Below are positions 9,310 through 18,067 of a stretch of 64,000 nt of DNA, piece after piece. The position numbers and the translations under genes were made by a program. The notes under the pieces are model-generated. The model saw only the letters and a list, made by a program, of their open reading frames with translations, was not told the origin of the DNA and made no database searches. Source of the DNA: Nannocystis pusilla (GTDB taxonomy: Bacteria; Myxococcota_A; Polyangia; Nannocystales; Nannocystaceae); the NCBI RefSeq assembly GCF_026626665.1, contig NZ_JAPNKE010000002.1, positions 2,171,204 through 2,235,203 on the forward strand. Reading direction: 5' to 3'. Within the stretch, counting starts at the first letter, position 1; every line of letters begins with the position of its first letter.

Positions 9310-10038
9310 TCAGTGCACATAGAACCCGAAGCGGGCCTCGCCGGCGGCCATGCGGCGGTGGAGGTCGGCACGCAGATAGGTCGGGTCGTCGAACGCGGCG
9401 GGCGGGCCGTCCCCGGCGGCCTCGGGCACCAGCTTGTACTTGACGTACTCCTGGCCGAGGCTGTACGGCAGCACGCTCCAGTAGGGGGTGGCCAGCGCCG
9501 AATCGACCTGCTTCTCCATGTCCTTCAAGATCTGGGCGGTCACCTCGTTGTCGGCGAGCCACTGATCGAGCTGGCCGTTCAACGAGGCGCAGGTGAATGC
9601 GCACATCTTGGCGGCGTCGTCGACGAAGAAGACCGGGTGATTCTGCAGGATGAAGTCGTGCGTCCGCGCCTCCTCGTCGGGCTCGAGCAGCTTCGGCCCG
9701 TCGACGTCGAACAGCTTGATCCCCACGCCCAACGTGCCGCCCAGGTCCGGCCGACCCGGCTGCAAGTCGCTCGAGAAGCGGACCCACGCGCGATGGACCG
9801 CGCCCGGCGCGAATACCCCGACTTGGACCTCGGCCGGCAAGTCTGCGCGCACCTCGAACCGCCCGTGCGCCGCGCCGTGCAGGCGCAAGAACACCGGGCG
9901 CGTCGCAGGATCACGACCGGTGGCGAGCGCACGATTCTGGGCGACTCGCACGAACAGCCGCTCGAGGCCGCCAATGGGGTCACTGTCGCAATCGCAGGGC
10001 GGCGCGGGAGGAGCGAAATCGCGGCTCACGGTCATCAT
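9310..10038 (-). CDS. Catalase-like heme domain, probably the N-terminal part of a catalase-LodA fusion
   Basis: This resembles the short catalase superfamily. RLHGAAHGRFEV carries the distal His region, FAPGAVHRAWVRFSS is the family core strand, HDFILQNHPVFFVDDA follows, and YWSVLPYSLGQEYVKYKL contains the proximal Tyr segment. The frame ends at TGA (9310) in GFYVH. Relatives continue there as FVQLQ...MPIEDATVEW. Inserting one base to give CAGCTG would join this frame to the segment at 9298 and yield YVQLRKGEMPLDRATVEW. A single polypeptide of catalase-like plus LodA domains is therefore the simplest reading. The start is taken at the tandem ATGs (10038/10035) behind GAGGTG. Expected role: peroxide removal next to a peroxide-producing oxidase. 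Confidence 0.75.
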   Translation of the reverse strand: MMTVSRDFAPPAPPCDCDSDPIGGLERLFVRVAQNRALATGRDPATRPVFLRLHGAAHGRFEVRADLPAEVQVGVFAPGAVHRAWVRFSSDLQPGRPDLGGTLGVGIKLFDVDGPKLLEPDEEARTHDFILQNHPVFFVDDAAKMCAFTCASLNGQLDQWLADNEVTAQILKDMEKQVDSALATPYWSVLPYSLGQEYVKYKLVPEAAGDGPPAAFDDPTYLRADLHRRMAAGEARFGFYVH

Positions 10039-10410
10039 CACCTCTTTTCGCCCGGGACCGTACACGAGCCCGCAAAGCCTGACAACGACGTCTTTGCGGC
10101 TAGCCATATGGGTGGTGGCGGGGACAATGCCGATTGTCGATCCCGGCGGCGCATTCGCCGTCGGCGTCCGGAATTGGCGTGAGTGGTCGAGCGAGCGAAA
10201 CGTTGATCGCCGGTCCCTACACTGTTCGCTCGCGTGGTCGCCAGGACCGCCGACGCGTCGCGCGGGCGAGGTGCGCGCGGACGCGTGAGAACCGCGAGCG
10301 ACGTCGAGTGCGGCGAACCCGCAGCAGGAATGCCGCTCGCCGCGCTCGAGCGGCGCGGCGTCACCGAGGAGGCGCGAAAAAGAGCCCGAGTCGGCCTATG
10401 CTGCCGGGCG

Positions 10411-11541
10411 ATGGCCGAGCCGTTCAAGAACCTGATCAACACCGAGGTCGTGCAGGCCATCGGCCACCACCTGAAGCGCGTCGATCCAGGCTTCGATCGC
10501 CGCGATTTCGAGGCGCGAGCGCTGACGCGGCTGGACACGCTGGAGCTGAAGGCCCGCGTGCTGCAGGTGGCCGACGCACTGGTGGCCACATTGCCGGCCG
10601 ACGTCGACCGCGCGGCCGGGCTGCTGGAGGCCAGCCTCGGGCCGCCGGGCGCGGGTGACGACCTGAGCGCGCTACGGATCAGCGAGCGCGGCCTGGCCGG
10701 CTGGGCGGTGTGGCCCTTGACCGAGGCGATCGCCCGCCTGGCGATCGACGCGCCCGAGCGTGGCCTGGCCGCGCTCCACGCGATGACCCAGCGATTGACC
10801 GCCGAGTTTGCGATCCGGCCGTTCATCGTGCGACACCCCGCGGTGTGCTACGCGACCCTCGCGCGCTGGGTCAGGGACCCGAGCGCGCACGTGCGACGGC
10901 TGGTGAGCGAGGGTAGCCGTCCGCGCCTTCCATGGGGCCTGCGGCTACAAGCGCTGGTGCTCGACCCCTCGCCGACGCTGCCCTGGCTCGCCGTGTTGCA
11001 GGACGACCCCAGCGAGTACGTGCGGCGCAGCGTCGCCAATCACCTGAACGACATCGCCAAGGACCACCCCGCGCGCGTGGCCGAGTGGCTGGTGCGCCAC
11101 TTGCCAGGTGCGTCGCCCGAGCGTCGCGCACTGCTTCGGCACGCCAGCCGCACTTTGATCAAAAAGGGCGATCCGGCGGTGCTGGCCGCCTGGGGACTGG
11201 GGCAGGCTTTTCGCGGCGAGGTGGAGTGGAGCGTGGCCCCGACCCGGGTCGCCATCGGCGGTGAGACGACGCTGCGCCTGGTGCTGCGCTCGACCGCGGC
11301 GAAGCCCCAGCGCCTCGTGATCGACTACGCCGTACACCACGTGAAAGCCAATGGCAGCACCTCGCCGAAGGTGTTCAAGGGCTGGACGATCGAACTCGGT
11401 CCACGAGAGGAGCGCGCGCTGGAACGCCGCCACTCCTTCAAGCCGGTGACGACGCGCCGTTACTATTCCGGCGTGCATATGGTGGACCTGCGCATCAACG
11501 GCCAGGTCCTGGGCGAGACCGCAGTCCACTTGCGAACATGA
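10411..11541 (+). CDS. DNA alkylation repair protein (AlkC/AlkD-type HEAT-repeat glycosylase)
   Basis: 376-residue all-helical protein of the DNA alkylation repair family. These proteins wrap DNA with HEAT-like repeats and excise alkylated bases. Visible family landmarks are HPAVCYATLARWVRDPSAHVRRL and SEGSRPRLPWGLRL. Then PTLPWLAVLQDDPSEYVRR and VANHLNDIAKDHP form the repeat core at about residues 145-225. The C-terminal 110 residues (VAIGGETTLRLVLRS to the end) look like an added immunoglobulin-like beta domain, as in some AlkC-type members. ATG at 10411 starts MAEPFKNLIN, the usual N-terminus. It stands alone, with a hairpin right after the stop. The 370-bp gap upstream, shared with the divergent catalase-LodA operon, shows no gene. 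Confidence 0.85.
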   Translation: MAEPFKNLINTEVVQAIGHHLKRVDPGFDRRDFEARALTRLDTLELKARVLQVADALVATLPADVDRAAGLLEASLGPPGAGDDLSALRISERGLAGWAVWPLTEAIARLAIDAPERGLAALHAMTQRLTAEFAIRPFIVRHPAVCYATLARWVRDPSAHVRRLVSEGSRPRLPWGLRLQALVLDPSPTLPWLAVLQDDPSEYVRRSVANHLNDIAKDHPARVAEWLVRHLPGASPERRALLRHASRTLIKKGDPAVLAAWGLGQAFRGEVEWSVAPTRVAIGGETTLRLVLRSTAAKPQRLVIDYAVHHVKANGSTSPKVFKGWTIELGPREERALERRHSFKPVTTRRYYSGVHMVDLRINGQVLGETAVHLRT

Positions 11542-11561
11542 GCGTCGCCATGAGGCGACGC
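11542..11561 (+). terminator. Hairpin directly after the alkylation-repair gene
   Basis: A perfect 8-bp inverted repeat (GCGTCGCC/GGCGACGC) with an ATGA loop starts one base after the stop codon. There is no T-tract, so intrinsic termination is likely but unproven. Confidence 0.5.
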
Positions 11562-11626
11562 CACGCCAGGTCATGCTCGCCAGCGCAGGCAGTCGCGCGG
11601 GCTGCAGGATCGCACGGCGATGGCCG

Positions 11627-11676
11627 GCGTGTCGACCCTGCAGCCTCCGCGGCTCAGCCCGGCATCACGCCCTAGC
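11627..11676. repeat. Left copy of a direct repeat flanking the conflict-system island
   Basis: About 45 bp match the 3' end and 3' flank of the FG-GAP lipoprotein gene at 19639-19683 in the same orientation. The first 18 bp from GGCGTGTCGACCCTGCAG are identical and the rest is about 85% alike, ending CGGCATCACGC. On the minus strand both read into the same closing residues V-M-P-G-stop. This copy is not attached to an intact gene. Confidence 0.65.
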
Positions 11677-11865
11677 GAGCGGATCCAGGACCTCGTCGCC
11701 AACGCGGTCGGCGATCCGGACCGGCGCAACCAGCTCAACAACTTCCCCGAGCGACCCTGCAGGCCCGACGTAGACACTCAGCGGGGATTTTCGCGACCTC
11801 GCCCTCGACCTCGCTTTCGGCGTGGGGAATGTCGGGCCACTGCTCCGGGAACACGTCGGCAGAGC

Positions 11866-12291
11866 AACGGGCTCATCGTCGGCATGTGCATCACGCACGC
11901 CCACGGGCGCGCCGAGGTCGAGGCCGCGTACACGTTGATCGAGCGCAACGACCCGACGCGAAGCCGTCGCACTGTCGCCGCCGACAAGGGCTACGATACG
12001 CGCGACTTCGTCGAGGGGTGCCGCAGGATCGGCGTCACCCCGCACATAGCCATGAATACAGGCCGCAGCGGCGGATCCGCGATCGACGGCCGCACGTCCA
12101 GACACGAGGGCTATCCGATCAGTCAACGGTTCCGGAAACGAATCGAGGAAGTTTTCGGCCGCGAGAAGACGGTCGCCAACTTCCGCAAGACTCGATTCCG
12201 AGGCAAGCAGCGGAACGAGATGGCGTCACTTCTCGTCGGCGCTGCCTACAACTTGCTCCGGATGGCCAAGCTGGTGCTGCCCATCGCATGA
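11866..12291 (+). pseudogene. IS5-like (DDE) transposase, 5'-truncated remnant
   Basis: Only the C-terminal part of a DDE transposase is present, about 141 codons ending at TGA 12291. It begins at NGLIVGMCITHAHGRAE. The second catalytic Asp lies in VAADKGYDTRDF and the Glu in RKRIEEVFGREKTVAN. The ending GAAYNLLRMAKL is typical of the IS5/IS1182 group. No start, first Asp or left terminal repeat is recognisable upstream. The frame merges into the flanking repeat and unrelated sequence back to 11620. A possible right end of the element is the TTCTTCAGCGTCCTGCTA stretch near 12414-12431, which resembles terminal repeats common in this group. It is inactive and marks past transposition beside the island. 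Confidence 0.75.
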
Positions 12292-12513
12292 AGCCCAGCG
12301 TTCCGGGCCCCCACAGAGGACCGCGGACCTCCCGCGGGGAGGCGGCTGACCCACCCAGTCCTCTCGGACAGGTACTCGGCTGCACGATGAGCTCAGATTC
12401 GAGCCCGAGGCTCTTTCTTCAGCGTCCTGCTAAACCTGACCAGCACTGTGTCTCAAAGTCATTGACAGGCTCCGCGCCGAGTTCGCGCGAAGCGGATCTA
12501 CAGACTCGTTTGA

Positions 12514-14928
12514 TCATCGCCGAGCCTGACGCTCGAGGAGCTCCGCGAGCTGTTTCAGATTTTCATTGAAAGGTCTACTGGCGAGCAGCTCGCGGACGAG
12601 CCCGGCCAAGCCGTCCGCGAGCGCGCCCTGATCGGCCTGGTGGGCAGCGTCCAGCCACCGAGAGTGCGGCCGGCCGCCGCTCTTCAGGCGCTTACGCTCT
12701 CCGCCTGCACGGACCCATAGATCCTCCAATTCGTCCGGAAACAGGTCCGCCGCGAGTTCGGCGACCCGGGCGACCAGACCGGCCTTCGCGTCTGGCGGCA
12801 CCCAACGGTCCCACAGATAGGAGAACGTATTTGCGACCACCGGGAAAGCAGGCTTCGGCAAGCCTCGGCCGCGGGACGCAGTCCGGGAGAGGTCCAGGAC
12901 CGCCGGTAAAGCTCCTCTGCGGCCTCCGCCCATCGCCGGGCCAGCACGGCCTCACCGATGGACTGCGCGACTGGCGTCAGTTCGGCGGACGGCAGAGGCC
13001 TGAGCCAACTGAGCGCGTCGGGTTCGCTCAGGGGCACGTCCCAGCCGAGGAGCATGGCGAGCACTCTTGCCGACGGTGGGTCTCTTTGCAGCCTTTCGAG
13101 CAACGCCTGCATCAGCACGGGTTCAGGGGTCTGGATGGCGTGCCCGGCGTTGCACCGTCGAATCAGACTGTCGACGACGCGCGGCAGCAAAGCCGCGCGG
13201 GCGGAAGCGCTCAGTACGGCCCACAACGCCGCTCGTCTGGGATGAAGGAGGGCGCTCTCCACCAGCCCGTCCGCGAGGACGACAATCAGCGAGTTGCAGT
13301 CGTCGCCGGCCGACGCCGCGTGGAGCAACACGTTTGCTAGCTCCTGGCGATCCGCTCCCGGAGGCCAGGGGCCCTCCCGCGGCCACGTGTGCCGTCCACA
13401 GCGCCCTCCACGCAGGCTGCCTGGCGTCGACGGCGGTCAGCAGAGCGGGCTCTTGGGCGGTACGCCGCGCGACGAGGTCCGTCCACTGCGGCTCCGGATC
13501 CGCGATCACCTCGCTGACGAGCACGTCTCCAGCCAGACGCTCGGCCAGCAACGCCAAGCCGGACGGGGGCCCGGGGAATGTCCGCTGGGCGCGGATCGCC
13601 TGGTGTGGCGACAGCGTCCGCATCACCACCCAGGCGTGCAGGCGCGACCACTCGCGCTCGATGGCCTGGGCGCGGAGGTTGGCGAGCGCAGCCGCATTGA
13701 GGTGGTTGCCGCTCGCCGCATCGAGGATGCGCTCCTCGACCGCCTCCGTCGCCGGAAGCAATGTCGAGAGCGCGGCTCGCGTGTCGGGGTATGCCAGCCA
13801 GGAGAAGGCCGCTTGGGCCCAGTGGGGATCCGGAGCGGCCAGCCGCCGCGAGAGGCTCTCGCTTACCGCGCGGCGCCACCATTCGAGACTTTGATCGGAT
13901 GCGAGCCGCTCCAGCATCCGCGCGGCGTCGGCGGCGGGCAGGTGCGCGAAGTGCCGGTCCGTCCACGCCGCGACCTCGTCCGGTAGACCTGACGCATCAG
14001 GGAATTTCGTCAGGTCGAGATTGGCGAGGGACTGCACGAGGCCGGCGTCGGCAACCGCCAGCCCCCGAGTCAGCCCCGCTAGCGCCTCATGCTTGAGCGC
14101 GGGCGCCGCGGCGGTGGAGGGGGCGAGCACCGTCAGGGTGCGCAGTACATCGAGCGCGTGCCGCGGGGTCGGCGAGGCGCGTAGACGCTCCAGTCTGTCG
14201 GCGGCCCGGGCCACATCTTCAAGAAAGCCGAGACCTGTCGACAAATGCGAACAGCCGGAGAAGACCTCGGTGAAAACGGGGTCATCACGACCGATGAACC
14301 ACCGCGCGGCCCGGCTCGATGCAGGTACATAGGAGGACGCCTCGATCCTCGGATGGTCCGCCCATTGTTGAGCACGCGAAGCAGGCACACCGAAGATCCA
14401 CGGCGGTGCCACCGAGTCGCCGCCTTGTGGCGGGGTGACGGCGACGCGCGCCGAGAAGGCTTTTCGTGCGGCCGGCCAGAGGCGGGACCACAGCGCGGCG
14501 ATCATGCCGGGCCAGATCGATAGATCGGACACGACCGGGATCGTGACGCCCGGGGCCAGCAGTGCCTCGGCGGCGGCCGCGAGCAGCGCCTTCGGCGGCG
14601 ATGGGATCGATGCTTCGTCGCTGAGGCACAGCATCATAGGGAGTAAATCCTCCACCGAGCCGACCTCGTCGAGGCGCCACAGCGCAACCTCGCTGCGAAC
14701 CATTCCGCCTCGAGCCGCTTGTTCGTCGGGCAGCGTCCACCACAGCGCCCACCACGGCTCGACCGGACCGCAGCCGACGGATGGCCACCAGCGCTCGCCC
14801 GGTGCGAAGATCCCTGGCTTGTCGGTCAGGCCGAGCAGCACTTCCGGCGGCTGCGCAGGACCCTCCCATGCAAGCAGCGTATGCATGTTGTCCTTCGCGC
14901 CGTAACTCGCTCGCAGCGCGCGGGTCAT
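12514..14928 (-). CDS. GTPase-associated protein 1-like (GAP1) component of a conflict system, two frameshifts
   Basis: Large protein of about 800 residues opening MTRALRASYGAKDNMHTLLAW, which matches the N-terminal style of GAP1 proteins in GTPase-centred conflict systems. It is followed by WWPSVGCGPVEPWWALWWT and long helical segments rich in Leu/Ala/Glu. Two single-base shifts must be corrected: near 13375 (GGG run in AAGG-PLA, joining to DRQELANVLLHAAS) and near 12860 (joining EACR to KPAFPVVANTFSYLWDRW). ATG at 14928 overlaps the upstream GTPase stop as ATGA, so translation is coupled. It is the last gene of the five-gene operon. Function by analogy: regulator or scaffold for the paired GTPases. 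No catalytic motif is visible. Identity depends heavily on the neighbours. Confidence 0.6.
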
Positions 14929-15773
14929 GGCGACTCCAGCAGCCAAGCCAGGGGCTTGCTCAGGTCAGGATCATGCGGTCCTCCGCCGGGGGGCACGACC
15001 CATCCCTGCATCTCGGGCCCGTCGTCGATGAAGGCCTCGTCATCGCTGTTGCGATGGAGCGGCCGTCCGAGCGCCGACAAGCCCCACACGCTGACGGCGT
15101 CGGCCGCCCAGTTGCTCTCGATGAACGACGACACCAGCGGGAGCGCCTCGGCGAGCGCTTCTCGGGGAGGGCGCTCGGCCAGCTGCAACTCATCATAGCA
15201 TGACAGCAGCACGCCGAGGCGAGGTCGTCGGAGGCGGGTCATCGTGCTCAGTCCGGCGACGTGCAACAGGATCTGCAGCAGTTCGACCCACTGCGCATTG
15301 GCGTCCCACTTCTCCACGCGCTCGATGTTGGTGTCCCGGCTGCCCGACCGCTTCGCCAGCTCCTCGAGCGCATCCGGGTACTTCGTCTCGGCGTTGAGCC
15401 GGATCAACAGGACCCAACCATCGGCGGAGGTCAGCCGTTTGCGCCACGCCTCGGACACCGCGCGCTGGGTGAAGACAGCGCGCAGTTGCTCGCCACCGTA
15501 ATCGGGCCAGCGCAGATCCATGGCGCGACCGCACGCATCGACGAGCGGGAGCGTCACCTCCGACCAGATCTGGGCTGGCGTGTGCTCGGCGGATCTGCCG
15601 GCTTCGAGACACTGCAGCACCTCGTCCAGCGCGCTGAGGTCGGGTGGCGTCCCTTGGTCGCGGCGGAGATGGAGCCCGCCCGGACGGCGACGCAGCCGAC
15701 CGTAGAGCTGGCCTGCGTAATGCGTCTTGCCGCTGTTCGGGCCGCCGAGCAGCACGAGCTCAGGAGTGCGCAT
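14925..15773 (-). CDS. Conflict-system GTPase 1 (double-GTPase type)
   Basis: P-loop NTPase with Walker A LLGGPNSGKTHYAGQLY at residues 7-23, a G3-like motif LRWPDYGGEQL near 95, and hydrophobic strands WVLLIRLN and GVLLSCYDEL. The Asp of the last could serve base recognition. The strand order and the D-x-G-G/E motif fit the TRAFAC-type GTPases found as pairs in bacterial conflict operons. It overlaps the second GTPase by 14 bp upstream and the GAP1-like gene by ATGA downstream, implying a stoichiometric complex. It probably switches nucleotide state to hold back or release the SEFIR effector. No membrane segment or added effector domain is seen. Confidence 0.75.
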   Translation of the reverse strand: MRTPELVLLGGPNSGKTHYAGQLYGRLRRRPGGLHLRRDQGTPPDLSALDEVLQCLEAGRSAEHTPAQIWSEVTLPLVDACGRAMDLRWPDYGGEQLRAVFTQRAVSEAWRKRLTSADGWVLLIRLNAETKYPDALEELAKRSGSRDTNIERVEKWDANAQWVELLQILLHVAGLSTMTRLRRPRLGVLLSCYDELQLAERPPREALAEALPLVSSFIESNWAADAVSVWGLSALGRPLHRNSDDEAFIDDGPEMQGWVVPPGGGPHDPDLSKPLAWLLESP

Positions 15774-16716
15774 GATGCCCTCGAAACGCCGCGAAGGGGT
15801 GGTGCTCGAGCACGGGCTCCGTCACCGCGCGGGCCCGAGGCGGTGACCAAGCCAGACTCAGGACGGACTCCAGGGCGCCCGCCAGCGTACGTCTGTCCGT
15901 CGTGGTGCTCTCGACCTCGGAGGCGTGCGGGATGCACTCGTTCAGGGCTCGGCGGAGCTGCGCACGAATGCCAGCATTTGGCGGATGATCGGCCTTGGAC
16001 CACACCAGTGTGGTCGGCCGATCACGAGCGTGATTGCCGAGCCGCTCGAGCAGCTGGCGAATGTTGTTGCGAGCGGGACCGCGCTGCGATCCGGCGAGAC
16101 GCTCGCAGTCCGCGAGGACCAGGAAGGCGTCGGCGCGCTCGACGATCCACCGCGCGCCCTCGGCGTCGGGAGCGTCCTCCTGGATCGCCCAGCGCGTGAA
16201 CCATTCTCCGGGAGCGTCGGTCAGCAGGACGTCGCGGAGCTCGTCCTGCCGGCCGCGGAGCCCGACGTGAAGGAGCCCCGGAACGCGGCTGGTGCCACGC
16301 GGGGTGTGCGGCGGGAAGGACGGCCGGCGAGCGGCATCGTCGAAGCGAACCCAGGCCGCAAGCGACTCCCAGGCGTGCAGCGTACGCGACGCGGCGAAGC
16401 TGGCGTCGGCGAGCCGGCCCCCACGCAGCAGCTCGAGGTAGTTGCCGAGCAGCAAGGTGGTCTTCCCCGTGTCTTGAGCGCCCAGCACGCCGATCAGGAT
16501 CATCCGTCCTTGGGCGGACAGGTTAACCAGATCCGTGAGCCCGAGGGCGCCCCCGGACCAGGGCACGCGCACGGAGGCGGGGGCCGACTCGGGCACAGCC
16601 TCGGAGGAGGTTTCGCCGGCCGACCAGAATGGGCACCGAGTGTGGTCGCGCGCGCCGTCCCAGCACGCCTCGCCTGCGTGAGCGAAGCAGTTCACCTGCG
16701 AGCAGCGCGTCATCAT
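15760..16716 (-). CDS. Conflict-system GTPase 2 (double-GTPase type, N-terminal Cys cluster)
   Basis: 318-residue GTPase. An N-terminal Cys/His cluster (CSQVNCFAHAGEACW...HTRCPFW) could bind zinc. Walker A is GVLGAQDTGKTTLLLGN near residue 75, G3 is LLTDAPGEWF near 168, and G4-like TTLVWSKAD lies near 240, where SKAD replaces NKxD. All four nucleotide-binding landmarks are intact, unlike many pseudo-GTPases. ATG at 16716 overlaps the GASH-like stop as ATGA. Pairing with the adjacent, different GTPase is the hallmark of this system class. Inferred role: sensor or switch coupling an invasion signal to the SEFIR protein. Confidence 0.78.
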   Translation of the reverse strand: MMTRCSQVNCFAHAGEACWDGARDHTRCPFWSAGETSSEAVPESAPASVRVPWSGGALGLTDLVNLSAQGRMILIGVLGAQDTGKTTLLLGNYLELLRGGRLADASFAASRTLHAWESLAAWVRFDDAARRPSFPPHTPRGTSRVPGLLHVGLRGRQDELRDVLLTDAPGEWFTRWAIQEDAPDAEGARWIVERADAFLVLADCERLAGSQRGPARNNIRQLLERLGNHARDRPTTLVWSKADHPPNAGIRAQLRRALNECIPHASEVESTTTDRRTLAGALESVLSLAWSPPRARAVTEPVLEHHPFAAFRGHHAHS

Positions 16717-18032
16717 GAGTGGCCCTCGGCGAGTTGTACCGCCTGCTCTTGGCGGAAAAGGGCTCTGGCCAGCTCAGGGAGGCTCAGCGCGACATCGCCG
16801 CGTACGCTCGCTCGCTTGGCGCCTTCGTCGAAGTTCCAGTCGCGGTCCGTGAGAGCCGACAGCACGAGATCGCGGAGGCTGAGACGGCCCACTTGCGGCA
16901 CGCCGCCCAGCCGAGCGAGCCAGGCCTCGGGAACTTGCCCGCGTGCAGCCCGCAGTGACGCGAGAACTTCGGAGAGCGGGAGCCGGTGCTCGAAGCTGGC
17001 ACCCGGAGCCGCTGCACGGTCTCGGCGAGCAGGTAGACGACGCTCGCAGGCGCGGGCTTGGTCACTTGATCGAGAAGATCGACGGCCATGGCGACTGCAG
17101 CGATCGGGACGGGTAGTTCGCGGTATCCGCGGCGCAGAGACGGCGAGTACAGAGCCTCCGACCACCACAAGGCGTTCAGTCGCAGCTCTTCGGCCTGCTT
17201 GCGGGCCTCACTCGCGGTGAACGCGTCATGCACCCAACGTTGTTGCTCGATCAGCATGTCGCCGAGTGCCTTGAGGACATCGGCCTCCAAACTTTGCATG
17301 CGCGTCGCCAGTTGGGTCTGGCTCTGTGCGAACGCCGCGCCGAGTCTGTCCAACTCGTCGGCGAGCAGGGCGTTCATCCGATCAGCGAACTCCCAGCTCC
17401 AGTGCTGGGGATTCTGAGAGGGAACGAACTGGTTCGGATTTGGGAGACCATTATTTCGATAGTTCGGATGGACCGTCGCGGCGACTCGCTGCAACAGGTG
17501 CTCACGCTCGACCTGAGTCGGTGCGGACACGGCCATCGACGCCTTTGTGGGAGACAGGGAAACCGGTCTCGGTTCGGCCGGCATCATCGGACGCGCGAGG
17601 GCAGCCTGCTCGGTGCGCTGCGCCAGCATCTCCAGCATGCGACGTGCGGCGGCCTCTTCCCGGCCCAGGCGCGCGTGCGGCAGCGTGTCGGCCGCGGTCA
17701 GCCACAAGATCGCTGCGTTGCGACCTTCGGCCGCGCGCGAGCAGGCGTCGAGCAGGATTGCCCGCAGCAGGCCGACCGGAGAATTGATGTGGATCGAGCG
17801 CATCGCCTTCCATTCCGCGATCAGCGCCTGCTCTGCGCGAGCGACCGCCGGGTCGGTGTCGGAAACTTCGGGATCGAGCGCGGCCAAGATGGCTTCGATC
17901 AAGAGCGGCGGTTTGGCACGAAGCTGCTCGGCGACGGTGACCGCCGCCTTCTCGATTTTCAGAGCGCGAGTCGTCCCCCTCGATCTTATCGATCAGACCG
18001 GCGCTCAAGAGTTCGCTTAAAACTGCTGTCAT
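16713..18032 (-). CDS. All-helical GASH-like protein of the GTPase conflict system, two frameshifts
   Basis: Starts MTAVLSELLSAGLIDKIEG at 18032. One surplus base in a five-C run near 17985 moves the frame to RALKIEKAAVTVAEQLR. The body is almost entirely helical: LLIEAILAALDPEVSD, AILWLTAADTLP, EFADRMNALLADELDRLG. A second shift near 16998 (one base short in a G run) joins RLR to GASFEHRLPLSEVL and on to VQLAEGHS. The position between the SEFIR gene and the paired GTPases, and the helical content, match the GTPase-associated system helical protein (GASH). No enzymatic motif is seen. Probable role is adaptor or complex assembly. It lies 35 bp after the SEFIR stop, so the genes are co-transcribed. 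Confidence 0.62.
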
Positions 18033-18067
18033 GGTCGTCTCCGTGAACCGACGTCAGCGGAAGGAGC

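Noticed and set aside
12354..12372. A GTCC...GGACAGG pair near the transposase remnant as a member of the hairpin family
   Set aside because: The spacing is 13, not 14, and there is no array around it, so it is probably chance.
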